From: a virus
Strand: one strand, 5' to 3'
IMG/VR virus record: IMGVR_UViG_3300009158_000071
Location: 1-45,930 of that record
Length of the DNA stretch: 45,930 nucleotides
Position numbers and translations under genes: made by a program. This document shows, piece by piece, positions 7,894 to 19,600 of the stretch. The notes under the pieces are model-generated. The model saw only the letters and a program-made list of their open reading frames with translations, made no database searches and was not told the DNA's origin. Every line of letters begins with the position of its first letter. Position 1 is the stretch's first letter.

Positions 7894-10800
7894 ATGGCAG
7901 TTGGTCGAATTTCAGGTCCACTCTTAAAGGCAAACCTTCTTCGCGACGGTGTAAATTTAGCCTTTGAGACCGACTTATTATATTTAGATGTTATAAATGG
8001 CCGAGTTGGTATCAAAACAACTAGTCCGTCTCATGACTTAACCGTAAATGGTACTACCCGTACCCCCTTACTTGAAGCTACAACTCAAGCAAATATTGCA
8101 ACATTTACAATTACTGGGAATACAATTTCCAGTTACAGTGACACTATTACCTTACAACCAAGTGGAGTAAATCCAGTAGTTTATCAAGGTAAAATTAGTG
8201 TTGGCAATTTACAAATTTCAACAAACTTAATTGAAACTACTGGAACTAATACTGATTTAAACATTTACACTACCGGTACTGGTAAAGTTAATGTTAATTC
8301 AAATATGTTAGTCACTGGTAATATTCATGCAACTGGTAATATTACTGCAGACGGTGATATTGTTATCGGTGATGCAAATACCGACAGCATTACGTTTAAT
8401 GCCGACATTGCTAGTAATATTCTTCCTAACCAAACAAACTTTTATGATTTAGGTAGTAATCCTTCTACTGGCGGACAAGCATGGAGAACGTCGTATATAA
8501 ATGACGTTCAAACCTCTACTATTACTACAACTGCAATTACTGCAAATGGAATTAATTTAATTCTTCCGCAGGGAAATACTATATATGTTGCAAAAAATGG
8601 TAATGATTTAAATGCAGGACAACATGAAAATAATCCGGTTCTAACTATCAAACAAGCGTTATCTTTAGCAACTTTGGGTACAACTGTTTATATTTTTGCT
8701 GGAACTTACACTGAAATATTCCCGTTAACTGTGCCAGTAGGAGTATCAGTTAAAGGCACCGGAATCCGAGCTGTTAATATCCAACCTACCGCAGGAACAC
8801 TTGACAAAGATGCATTCTTAGTCAACGGCGAAACTACTATTGAAGATATTGCAGTAAGTGGATTTAGATTTAATCCAATTAATAATACTGGGTATGCGTT
8901 TAGATTTGCTAGCAATTTTACTGTTACTACACGTAGTCCGTATATTAGAAATATTACTGTTATAACAAGAGGTACACCTACTAGTCTTTCTGTTAATAGT
9001 TTTAAAACACAAAATAATGCAAGTTTAGCACGCATTAAAGACATTATTGACGAATTAGTCGTTAATACAACAATTACACCATCAACAGGAAATTCTACTT
9101 CACAAATTAAAGATGTTGCACATCCTAGTAATGGCGCTACTGGAATTTTGCTTCAAGGTTTATTTGATAATGTTATTTCAATTATTGATAATGGTGCAGC
9201 TATTTCTACACTACCTGCAATTACTGCAAATGGGTCGTTAACTGCTGATTCAAATAAATTAAATGCTGCTGCATTAGTTGCATTAAACATTGCTTTCTTA
9301 AAAGCAGAAATGGTTGCATACTTGGCAACAACTTATGCTGGATTTTGGGGGACTAATTCTCAAACAAAAGCAGAAAGAGACCTGGGTTACATATTAGATG
9401 CAATACAATACGATATTACACACGGCGGGAACGAACGTACTGTAACTGTCGGTATTAGTTATTGGCAAAATCCTACAAGCGATCCTTATGGATTTGACAG
9501 CAACGATGCAGGTAAAGGCGCATTAATTGACGGCAGTGTTGCTAATGCAACCAGTAAAGAAGCAACTATGTTGTTTCACAGCGTTACATTTATTACACCT
9601 AATCAAGAAACTATTTCTGCAACAAACGGTGTTCGTATTGAGTGGTTAAACTCGTTTACTTACTTTGCAGACAAAGGCTTGTACGCATATAGCAGCAGTG
9701 CAGGTTTTGCAAGTGCAGGTTTAACACGACTAAGAATTAACAACAAAACAGGTACATGGGCAGTTGGCAACACAATTTCTTATTACGATACTGATAATAC
9801 AACTGTTTTAGGTACAGGAACCATTGCAAGTATTGCTGGAAACTTTGTAAATTTAACTGGACGTTGCCTTGGATTTGAAACAATTACAGATAGAACTCCT
9901 ACTACTCTGTATACCCAAGGCGGTGCAAAATTATCAACCGCTATTAAAAAATTCGGAACTGCAAGTCTAGCATTAGACGGAGTAGGTGATTATGTTACCC
10001 ATCCAAGTGCTCCAGACTTTGCGTTTGGGACTGATCCGTTCTGTGTTGAGATGTGGGTTTATCGAACAGGCGGCAGCGGTGCTATTCAAATACTAGCAGA
10101 TTTCCGTTCAGCAACACCCCAATTTGTTCCTACATTATTTTTAAGTGCCACAACTTACTACCCGTCGTTAGTTGTTAACGGTGCTACTGTAATTATTGGA
10201 ACCACTACTGTTCCGTTGAATACTTGGACACATATTGCCGTTGCTAAGAGTGGATCAAGTACGAAGATTTTTATAAACGGTAGCCAAACAGGTACTACTT
10301 ATACTGACAACAACACATACATCCAAGGCCCGTTGACAATTGGCGCACGGTTTGATGGCACTACTCCGTTCTATGGCAATATTGATGATATAAGAATCAG
10401 TAAAGGTGTTGCACGATATACAACAACATTTACTGTACCTGCAGCAGCATTAACTGGCGATTTAAATACTGTTTTACTTCTGCATTTTGATGGTGAAAAT
10501 AATTCAACTATAATCTTTGACGACGGTATTACCTTACAAGATATTCGAAATATTACCACAGGCGGATCTGCAAGTGTTATCAACTTTGCTGATTACAGTG
10601 ACTTTGGTGCAGAAATACGTGCGATTGGTTCGGCTAATATCTACGGTAACTATGGAGCATATGGCGACGGTGTGGGTGTTATTGCATATCTCATCAGTCA
10701 AAATTTTGCCTATGTCGGATCAGGAAAACTTTCAACTAATGATCCGACCGATAAAATTGCTGCACAAGAAGTAGTTAAATTAAATGGTGCAAAAATTTAT

Positions 10801-12894
10801 TATACGTTTGTCGACAACGAAGGTAACTTCAATGTAGGCGATACGTTTTCTGTAAATCAAAAAACCGGCGAAGTATTATTTGACAGTCAAAATTTAACCG
10901 TTTCTAGTCTTACAGGTGTAACATTTACAGATGGAACATATACAACTACAATAACTCCTACTGATATCACAACTGGTAATATTAGAATTAGCGGAAATAC
11001 TGTCGAAAGTGTAATAGGTGATCTAAATGTTACTAGTGCAAGCGGTTCGATTAATTTACAAAACAATACGTATGTTACTGGTAATTTAGATGTTACTGGT
11101 GATGTTACAATCGGTGGTAACATTACAATTGGTGACCAGTCGAGTGACACTGTTACATTTATTGCAGGTATCAACAGTAATCTTGTTCCTGCAACTACTG
11201 CATTTTTTGATTTAGGAACACATGATTTACGTTGGGCAACCGCATATTTAAATCGTGTTGAAATTGATAATTTAGTCATTGACAACAATACAATCAGTAC
11301 CACGGTAGGTAACGATGATTTAATATTAACAGCAAACGGAACAGGCAGAATTTATGTTCCTAGTAATGATGTTGAAATCGATCAAAATTTAACAGTGCAT
11401 GGCACTACTTACCTTGAAGATACAGAAATTGTCGGTACTATTACACATACCGGAAATGTAAACCAAACTGGTACTTACACGCAAGCTGGTAATTTAGATA
11501 TTGTTGGTGATTTAACAGTTAGCACGTTTGCTCAATTTCAAAAAATTAGAATTGACGGAAATGTATTAAGTGCATCTGCAACTAATCATGACCTAGTATT
11601 AACTGCAAACGGTACTGGACAAATTTACATTCCTAATAATGATGTGCAAATTGACCAAAACTTAACTGTTACCGGTACAACATCGTCGGGTGCATTATCT
11701 GTCATTGGTACTGTTACTGCAAATCAATTTTCAACAGGTGATATTTTAATTGATGACAATTATATCACTACTACAATTTCTAATCATAATTTAGAATTGC
11801 GTGCAAACGGATCTGGACAAATTTTCATTCCGAATAACAACGTTCAGATTGATAATAGTTTAACCGTTGGGCAAAATTTAACAGTTACTACTGGTACTAC
11901 ATCTCTTAAAAATGTAACAATTGTTGGAACAGTTACACAAACAGGTGATATTAATCAAACTGGTAATTTTACAACTAGTGGTAATACTAGCGTAACTGGC
12001 AATATTACAGGCACTGGATATTTACAATTACTACAAGTTAGAATTGAAAATAATGTTGTTTCTACAACCGCTACTGACACTGATTTAGATTTAAGAGCAA
12101 ACGGTACTGGGAATATTTTAATCGAAGGCATTAAAGTCCAAGATAACAATATTCAAAGTATTGCTTCAAACTCTAATATCACATTGACTCCTCAAGGGAC
12201 CGGTAGTGTTGTAATTAATAGTAATCAAAGTTTAATTATTCCGGTAGGGACTACTGCAGAAAGACCTGCAAGTCCAAGTAACGGTATGATTCGATATAAC
12301 ACTACAACTTCGAGATACGAAGCACGAAGTGGGTCGTATTGGGTTAAACTAGGTGGTGTTGAAGATATTAGCGGCAACACTAGAATTTTAGCAGAAGCTA
12401 CCCCCGGTGCAACCGACAACATTTTATATTTTTATGCTAACAATAATCTAACTGTTACTATTGACAGTACTAAGTTATTTGCACAACAAATTGAAACAAA
12501 CAATTTAAATATTAACAATAATACAATTAGCACTCTTTTACCTAATACTGATATTAACTTTATAACATCGGGGACTGGCGGAATCCAAGTTGGAAACTTA
12601 GTAATCAATAATAATTCTATTACTAATGTTTTGAGTGGCGCAGTTACTGAGTTTATTGAAACTTCTACAGGTTATGTAAAAATTGCAGGAACAAATGGAG
12701 TAGTAATACCAAGTGGATCTAACTTAGAAAGACCTGAATATGCCGTTATTGGTATGTTAAGATTTAACATAGATTTGGGACTTGTTGAAATTCACAACGG
12801 TACTACTTGGACTGGCGTATCTGGTACTTCGGGCGGTGTAACTACCGGCGAAGCAAGCGAGCTAGGTATGATTTCGGCATTAATTTTTGGATAA
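7894..12894 (+). CDS. Giant modular fibre protein 2 (beta-helix, RD module, LamG insertion, GTG repeats)
   Basis: The 1666-residue protein is paralogous end to end with the 1350-aa product, with two additions. The cap (GRISGPLLKANLLRDGVNLA) and the beta-helix start (TIYVAKNGNDLNAG, near 230) match. Near residue 496 an inserted alpha-helical module reads ERDLGYILDAIQYDITHGGN, the same motif multiplied in the 3329-aa protein. About residues 660-865 form a LamG/concanavalin-like lectin domain: KFGTASLALDGVGDYV, FCVEMWVYR, WTHIAVAKSG, KIFINGSQTG and GNIDDIRISKGVARYT are its typical strands. The 'DNEGNFNVGDTFSVNQKTGE' module and 'GTG.IY(V/I)P' repeats follow. LamG domains bind sugars, so host glycan recognition is plausible. 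AAGGAG precedes the ATG. Confidence 0.82.
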   Translation: MAVGRISGPLLKANLLRDGVNLAFETDLLYLDVINGRVGIKTTSPSHDLTVNGTTRTPLLEATTQANIATFTITGNTISSYSDTITLQPSGVNPVVYQGKISVGNLQISTNLIETTGTNTDLNIYTTGTGKVNVNSNMLVTGNIHATGNITADGDIVIGDANTDSITFNADIASNILPNQTNFYDLGSNPSTGGQAWRTSYINDVQTSTITTTAITANGINLILPQGNTIYVAKNGNDLNAGQHENNPVLTIKQALSLATLGTTVYIFAGTYTEIFPLTVPVGVSVKGTGIRAVNIQPTAGTLDKDAFLVNGETTIEDIAVSGFRFNPINNTGYAFRFASNFTVTTRSPYIRNITVITRGTPTSLSVNSFKTQNNASLARIKDIIDELVVNTTITPSTGNSTSQIKDVAHPSNGATGILLQGLFDNVISIIDNGAAISTLPAITANGSLTADSNKLNAAALVALNIAFLKAEMVAYLATTYAGFWGTNSQTKAERDLGYILDAIQYDITHGGNERTVTVGISYWQNPTSDPYGFDSNDAGKGALIDGSVANATSKEATMLFHSVTFITPNQETISATNGVRIEWLNSFTYFADKGLYAYSSSAGFASAGLTRLRINNKTGTWAVGNTISYYDTDNTTVLGTGTIASIAGNFVNLTGRCLGFETITDRTPTTLYTQGGAKLSTAIKKFGTASLALDGVGDYVTHPSAPDFAFGTDPFCVEMWVYRTGGSGAIQILADFRSATPQFVPTLFLSATTYYPSLVVNGATVIIGTTTVPLNTWTHIAVAKSGSSTKIFINGSQTGTTYTDNNTYIQGPLTIGARFDGTTPFYGNIDDIRISKGVARYTTTFTVPAAALTGDLNTVLLLHFDGENNSTIIFDDGITLQDIRNITTGGSASVINFADYSDFGAEIRAIGSANIYGNYGAYGDGVGVIAYLISQNFAYVGSGKLSTNDPTDKIAAQEVVKLNGAKIYYTFVDNEGNFNVGDTFSVNQKTGEVLFDSQNLTVSSLTGVTFTDGTYTTTITPTDITTGNIRISGNTVESVIGDLNVTSASGSINLQNNTYVTGNLDVTGDVTIGGNITIGDQSSDTVTFIAGINSNLVPATTAFFDLGTHDLRWATAYLNRVEIDNLVIDNNTISTTVGNDDLILTANGTGRIYVPSNDVEIDQNLTVHGTTYLEDTEIVGTITHTGNVNQTGTYTQAGNLDIVGDLTVSTFAQFQKIRIDGNVLSASATNHDLVLTANGTGQIYIPNNDVQIDQNLTVTGTTSSGALSVIGTVTANQFSTGDILIDDNYITTTISNHNLELRANGSGQIFIPNNNVQIDNSLTVGQNLTVTTGTTSLKNVTIVGTVTQTGDINQTGNFTTSGNTSVTGNITGTGYLQLLQVRIENNVVSTTATDTDLDLRANGTGNILIEGIKVQDNNIQSIASNSNITLTPQGTGSVVINSNQSLIIPVGTTAERPASPSNGMIRYNTTTSRYEARSGSYWVKLGGVEDISGNTRILAEATPGATDNILYFYANNNLTVTIDSTKLFAQQIETNNLNINNNTISTLLPNTDINFITSGTGGIQVGNLVINNNSITNVLSGAVTEFIETSTGYVKIAGTNGVVIPSGSNLERPEYAVIGMLRFNIDLGLVEIHNGTTWTGVSGTSGGVTTGEASELGMISALIFG

Positions 12895-12899
12895 ACACA

Positions 12900-13247
12900 A
12901 TGGCAACACTCTTAAAAAATAAATTACTTTCAACAATTGGACCAACACCTCAGCTAGTAATTGCAACTGCTGGTAACACACGATCGACTTTGATCGGATT
13001 AAGTTTAACAAATTTAACCAGTGGCATTGTACTAGCAACTATAAAATTAGACCAATGTGATACGGATGGTACGACTGTGTTAACATCGGCGCATTACATT
13101 AAAGAAGTAATTGTACCACCAAATCAAAGTTTGCGAGTTATTAACGGTGGCGAAAAATTAGTATTATCAGGGTATATGAAAGTCTACGTCAGTTCGACTG
13201 TAGTAGACAGTTTAGATCTAGTAGCAAGTTACGTAGATCTTGTGTAA
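12900..13247 (+). CDS. Small beta-rich virion protein
   Basis: The 115-residue product has a hydrophobic strand pattern: TLIGLSLTNLTSG, then a polar loop, then IVPPNQSLRVINGGEKLVLS, ending in YMKVYVSS. The 'PP..sl.vi.ggeKLvL..g' element parallels the 'E.vsf..EKivLgtGd' element of the protein at 2366, so both probably share a fold. The chosen start is the ATG at 12900, five bases after the previous stop; a longer frame from 12807 lies wholly inside the C-terminal coding part of the giant gene and is rejected. It is likely an accessory subunit of the neighbouring fibre. Confidence 0.7.
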   Translation: MATLLKNKLLSTIGPTPQLVIATAGNTRSTLIGLSLTNLTSGIVLATIKLDQCDTDGTTVLTSAHYIKEVIVPPNQSLRVINGGEKLVLSGYMKVYVSSTVVDSLDLVASYVDLV

Positions 13248-13257
13248 GGAATAAGAC

Positions 13258-13632
13258 ATGACATATTATGTAGGCGGTGAAGTAAATCAATCAGACCTTT
13301 TAGGTGCGGGTAACCCGCGATATTTGTATGCAATACGCAGAACAGATGAAGGATTATTGTATTTTGCAAAGATTGATCAATTAAAAGATACCGGATCTAT
13401 TACAATTAACAACCCTGGATTAACAGAAAACGATTATACAGATTTTTCATACGGTACTGACTTCTTTGAAGGTCGGTTAGCAACAGATCATTCTAGACCG
13501 CATACAAATCTACAATGGGATCAGTTTCGATGGGATAATAAAAGTATGTTTTATTATATTAACGAAAACGGTGAATTTGTTGTTAGAATTAATCAAGAAT
13601 ATCAGTACCTACCATCAAACATTGTTAGTTAA
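13258..13632 (+). CDS. Conserved phage structural protein
   Basis: The 124-residue protein contains YLYAIRRTDEGLLYFAKIDQ, then GTDFFEGRLATDHSRPH, then NLQWDQFRWDNKSMFYYINE and FVVRINQEYQYL. I recognise this architecture from unannotated structural proteins of T4-like marine phages, where it is usually found among baseplate or fibre genes; I know of no biochemical role. It lies between the small beta protein and the 2694-aa fibre, with short intergenic gaps of 10 and 20 bases, so it is part of the same late operon. Confidence 0.68.
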   Translation: MTYYVGGEVNQSDLLGAGNPRYLYAIRRTDEGLLYFAKIDQLKDTGSITINNPGLTENDYTDFSYGTDFFEGRLATDHSRPHTNLQWDQFRWDNKSMFYYINENGEFVVRINQEYQYLPSNIVS

Positions 13633-13652
13633 AGAATATAGGAAAATAACAA

Positions 13653-16600
13653 ATGGCAGAATTTAAAATTGGCAGTTTACGTTTTACTTGGAAAGGCGTA
13701 TGGGCAACTAGCACATTCTATAACAGAGATGCAGTTGTTTCATTTAACGGTAAAACTTATGTGTGTTTAGTGCCGCATACTTCATCGCTTTTCTACAGCG
13801 ACATTGCGCATGTGACACCACAGGGTGAAAGTACCCCGTATTGGATAATAATGTTCGAAGGGAAAACATGGAAAACTGAATGGGCACCGAGCACAGAATA
13901 CAGCGAAGGTAATATTATTACCTATGGTGGATCTGTATATTTTTGTTCAATTCCGCATACTAGTGGTATTACATTTGATATTTTAAAATGGGCAACTGCT
14001 GCACAATTTATTAATTGGACTACTGATTGGCTACCGTTGACATTGTATTATAAGTTTGACATTGTAAAGTATGGTGGCAGAGCTTATGTTTGTAATGTCG
14101 AACATACCTCGTCAGATATTGTTACAGGTCTAGAAGCTGACATTCTTAACTGGGATTTATTAAATGACGGTATTGAATATAAGGGAACATGGAATCAAAA
14201 TAGTGTTCGTTATAAAGCAAAAGACATTGTTAAAAACGGGCCTGATCTTTGGATCGCTAATCAAAGCCACACATCAAGTGTTACATTTGACCTAGCAAAA
14301 TGGGATGTTTGGATACCCGGTTTAGATTTCAGTGCTTCATGGAATTCTACCGAAAGCTATCAAAGTGGTGATGTTGTTATATACGGCGGGTATTCGTATA
14401 CTAGCATAACAACTAATAATACTAACAACATCCCATCAACTAATAGTGCAAACTGGACTTTATTAACTATAGGATACTCTTTACAAAACGAGTGGAACAG
14501 TAGTAACACATATAAAATCGGTAGTGTTGTTAGATCAGCTGGCCAATTATACGAAGCAATCCAAGATAACGCTAACCAATCGCCATCATTGCATACTATT
14601 ACTACTACTTACACTTCTGCAGGTAGCTCGGGGACTATTTTAATAGTTGCAGATTCGACCGGTATTACTTCAGGAATGAGTGTAACTTGCCCTGCATCAT
14701 CACCGGGTGTATTTGGCATTTCTCGAGGCCAAATAGTTTCGCAAGTGTTAGATCAGACAACTGTTAAACTTAGTGAACCACCTGACGGCATTCTTAATGA
14801 TGCCGACGAGCTTTACTTTACCGGTGTTAATTCTACTTTTTGGACGTTGCTTACTCCTGGTGTTACTTGGAAAAACCGCTGGCAATCTGGGAGTTTTTAT
14901 AATGTAGGTGACATTGTTGTTTGGAAAAACACTTCATTTAAATGCGTCGTAAGCCATAATTCACAAGTCAACCCGACAGATGACTTTGTCCACTGGGCAA
15001 CCTTTCTTCAACATGACAGATTTAATGTACTCAATAACCCCGGTGAAATAATAGTTAAAGGTAATGTAAATAATGAATCGTTGAGCATAGGTCCACAAGG
15101 ATTTTTAATTAAATCAAATGCAGGTGTCCCTATATGGTCTGATGTATTTGTAACACCAAATGTATTTTATGTTGCTCCTAACGGTACAGATTCAGCTGCG
15201 GCAGGCACAAACTGGGATAGACCGTGGCAAACTATTAAATTTGCTTGTGATCAAGTAAGCAAAGGAACTTTATTTCAAAATGCTGCGTACTTGTTACTTG
15301 AAAATAAAGAATTTATTATAGTAGAACTATATCAATGGATGCTGTATAACAAAAACTACGATATTTCTCCGTTTAATGGAACAAATTACGATTGGGACAG
15401 CGAAGGAAAAGCACAACGAGATGCAGAATATATAGTCGACGCAATAGTTTACGATATGACTCGAGGTGGTAATAGTCAATCAGTTGCCGCTACTTTAGAA
15501 TATTTTTCAAAAGGTAATAAAAATAGCTTTGTTAATGAATATGTAGCATCACGCATTGATATTTTTTTAGCTTCAGTAATTCGTCTTCAATATCTTATTA
15601 ATATCGTTTTAAATACAAGTACAGTTGATGTAAACTATCAATCACTTGCAAATATTCAACCGGCAAAGATACAAGTTACAAATCGAGTTGCCGAACAAGA
15701 TGCCGATTTAACTGCTAACAATTTAATCAGTATTATTATTAATGCATTAACTGTACAATCATCTGAAAAAGTCCCACCTGAAAATAGTGGCATAACCGTT
15801 ACTATTATGATAAAAACTGGGACTTACAAAGAACAGATTCCGATCGTTGTTCCTGAAAATACTGCACTCGCGGGTGATGAATTGCGAGGTGTAGTAGTAC
15901 AACCGTTTAATGTTATTAATAGCCTAGTCACTTCGTCGTCTGCGGCTTCGAATCTGTTTACTGTAGGTACAACTACTGGCATGTCAGGAGGAACACCTGT
16001 ACAATTTGTATCAATAAACCCTGTAAGTGGAAAGAACACCGTATTTGGTAATGTTGACCAAGGCATTACTTACTATGTAGTTGGCTCATCGATTACAGCT
16101 AACACATTTAGTGTCAGTAGTTCGCCCGGTGGACCGATAGTTAACCTTTTAACTTTTTCAAGCGCAATGTATGTCTACGGTGGTGATGCATTATTAGATA
16201 TGTTTAGAGTCCGTAACGGTAGCGGTATTCGAAACATGACGCTTACTGGGCTACTCGGTACGTTATCTAGTTTAAATTCAAATTTAACTCGTCGACCTAC
16301 AGGTGGGTCATTTGTTTGTCTTGATCCCGGAAAGGGCACTAATGATACAAGTGCATGGATTTTTAGAAAATCACCTTATATTCAAAATGTAACAAATTTT
16401 GGTATCGGCTGCACAGGGCTAAAAATTGACGGATCTCTTCATGACGGAGGTAATAAATCTGTAGTCTGTAACGATTTTACACAAATTTTAAGTGACGGCA
16501 TTGGAATTTGGACAACTGGCTATAATGCATTGTGCGAAGCAGTGTCTGTATTTTCGTATTACAACTACGCTGGTTATTTTGCAGAAAGCGGCGGAAAAAT

Positions 16601-19600
16601 TCGTGCAACAAACGGCAACAGTTCATACGGGACGTATGGTGTTGTTGCAGAAGGATACGATTTATCCGAAGTACCGATTAGCGGAGCAGTATTCAACCAA
16701 TATTATCAAGCAACTGCTAGCCCGTTAAGTGCATTAGGATTAACTGCTGGTATTTTAAAGTTACAGTTTACTCATGCAGGCGAAAGTTATAATACTGCTA
16801 GTGTAACTAATATTTTAAAATTTAGTAACATATTTACTAGTTGGAGTACTGACGGGAATGTTGCACTAGTGCAATCAATTTCGTCTCCGTTTAATGCTGC
16901 CGATGCATGGATTGCAATTGGAAATACTTCAGGAACAGACAGTAGTTTTATCTCGCAATCAATACAAATTCCTGCAAGTGGATCAACGTACACTAGTGTT
17001 GCAGGTATAAATTTAAACGGATCAGGAACCAATGCAACTTTTAACGTAACTGTTAACAGTACTAGTTATGCAGCAACTGTTAATGCCGCAGGCAGTGGGT
17101 ACGTTGTAGGAAATCAAATTAGTATTCCAGGTAGCTCGTTAGGTGGAGGTATTGGTGCAAATGATTTAACCATAACAATCGAATCGTTATCCGGAAGTGC
17201 AATCTCGACTATTACTTCGGCAGGCACAGTTCCTATCGGTAGTCAACAGCCGTTTACGTTTAGTTTGTACTGTAAACAAGGAACTGCGATATCGTTAGAT
17301 GCAGTTTTAATTTTTTCAGGAAATTTAACTACAACTTGCCGATTAAATTTTGACTTTAATTCAAAAATTGCATTAGGCACATCGCCTGATACTGGTATTC
17401 TACCAACTCCGTTTGCAGTTGTAAGCCTTCCAAATGGGTGGTACCAAATATCAGCAAATTTTTACGACTCGAATGCATTAAACACATCGTTAACGTGTAA
17501 AATTTACCCAAGAGGAGTAACTGGTAATGCTGGATACAGCTATATTTACGGTGCTCAACTTGAATTTGGAAACTATAAAAATTTCTACCAATCTACCGAA
17601 GACAACAGATATTCAACATTTGCAAATATTGATATATTTGGTGCAGGGATTAATGCAAAATTAGTTGGGGACGAGTTACGGTTTGGCGGAGTTTTTGAAC
17701 CAAGAGTTATAACTACTAATAACCTTACTGGCGGCGCTGGTTATTTACTGAATTTAAATAATGCGCAATCAGGCACTTCTTATTCTCTTACAATTGCAGC
17801 ATCTGATATAAACACGGCTAGCAATTATGAAGGCATGCGATTGTTTATTAATTCGGGTACAGGAGCAGGCCAGTATGGACTAATAACACATTTTAATGCA
17901 ACATCAAAAATTGCTACTGTTATTAAAGATTCATTTACTTTTGTTTCAATTGACAGTATTATGACTAATGCTCTTATCTTAAGTTCGGCGTCTGACATTA
18001 ATTCACTTTACGTTGGCCAACCGGTTCAATTTGTTCCGACTACGTTTACATCAACTGTAACTTCTATTTCACAAGCGTCGGTGAATGTTGGAACAGTTTT
18101 GGGAGGTACTATTAACACAATGACTGTTACGAGTACTGTATTGTTGTTAGTAGGTATGAAAATTAATTTTATAGGTACTGCCGGGGGTGTAGCTGAAGGG
18201 TATGATTATTATATTTTAAACATTCTTGATTTAAATAATATTCAAATTTCTCAAACATTAGGCGGTGCGGTATTATTTCTTAACAATGAAACATTACCGG
18301 AATTAGTATTAAGATTTCCAGCAAATACTAGTTATTTAACTGTAACTTCTACTAGTAATATGGCTGTAAATTTACCTATTAAATTTACAGGAATTTCATT
18401 TGGGGAGATTGATACTGGATCAACATATTATATTAATGATATTTATGACAGTACCTCACTAACAATCTCTTCGTCACTAGTGTCAGTGACTGTGACTGCA
18501 ACTACCGGAGCTACTGGCATTCTTACTGTAGATTCATCACTTGACTTAAATCCGCTGCACCCGATTCGATTCTCATCTATTTCCGGGTTTAACAGTAGCT
18601 ATGGCAGTTCTACATTTTATATTAATAAAAAACCAAGCTCTACTCAAATAACGTTAGCATCGGGCATTACTACTGCAACTGCAATATCAACATCGTTAAA
18701 TTCAAAAATGATTGTTCTTTCGTCTACAAGTAATATGGTAGTAGGTAATCCAATTCGATTTACTGGTACAGTGTTTGGAGGAATTATTAACAACACTGTG
18801 TATTATATTTCTTATATTAATGATAGCCAACGAATTTCAGTTAGTGCGTCGTCAGCACCTATATTTACAACTGCAACTGCAACTACTGTTACGTCAAATT
18901 TAATTACAGTGAGTTCGACAGCAAACTTTACATTGTTATATCCGATTGTGTTTTCAGGGATAACGTTTGGTGGAATTACTGCAAATACTACGTATTATAT
19001 AAGCACAGTTCCAAATTCTGGACAATTTACGATTTCGGCTAGTATAGTATCAGTTGAAGTTTCTGCAACTGCTGCTGTTTCGAATCTAATAACAGTACCG
19101 ACGACTGCAGGTTTTATTGCAAATCATCCAATAATCTTTGGAGGTGAAGTAGCCGGTGGCATAATATCAACATCGGTGTATTACATTCTTGCAGTTAATG
19201 ATTTAACATCATTTACAATTTCGACAAGTATAGGTGGCTCAGCAGTTATTTTAACTGATACAGCAAGTACTTTTACTGCAAGAACAACAGGAATCGATGT
19301 AAGTCTTTCTACAGCATCAGGCGCGTCGATGTACGTGTCAACTATGTATAATAGTGCGCATATTTCACTTACTAATGGTAGCGGGTCAGTAATTGCAAGA
19401 ACTACATTCGGTGATGTTCCAGTTGCGTCTACTGTAGGGTCAATGACCGGTACATCGACATCCCCGAATACAATTCTTTCTGCAGGTGCAGGTACTCTTA
19501 CTGCTTCGTTTAATTTACCGCTAGTTGGAGGATCAATTGTTACAGGGACAGAGTATTTTATTAAAACGGTCGTACTAGGGGCACTGAACTCATTTACAAT

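Noticed and set aside
17980-19290. CRISPR-like array
   Set aside because: The periodicity is at protein level only; there are no identical short repeats with unique spacers.
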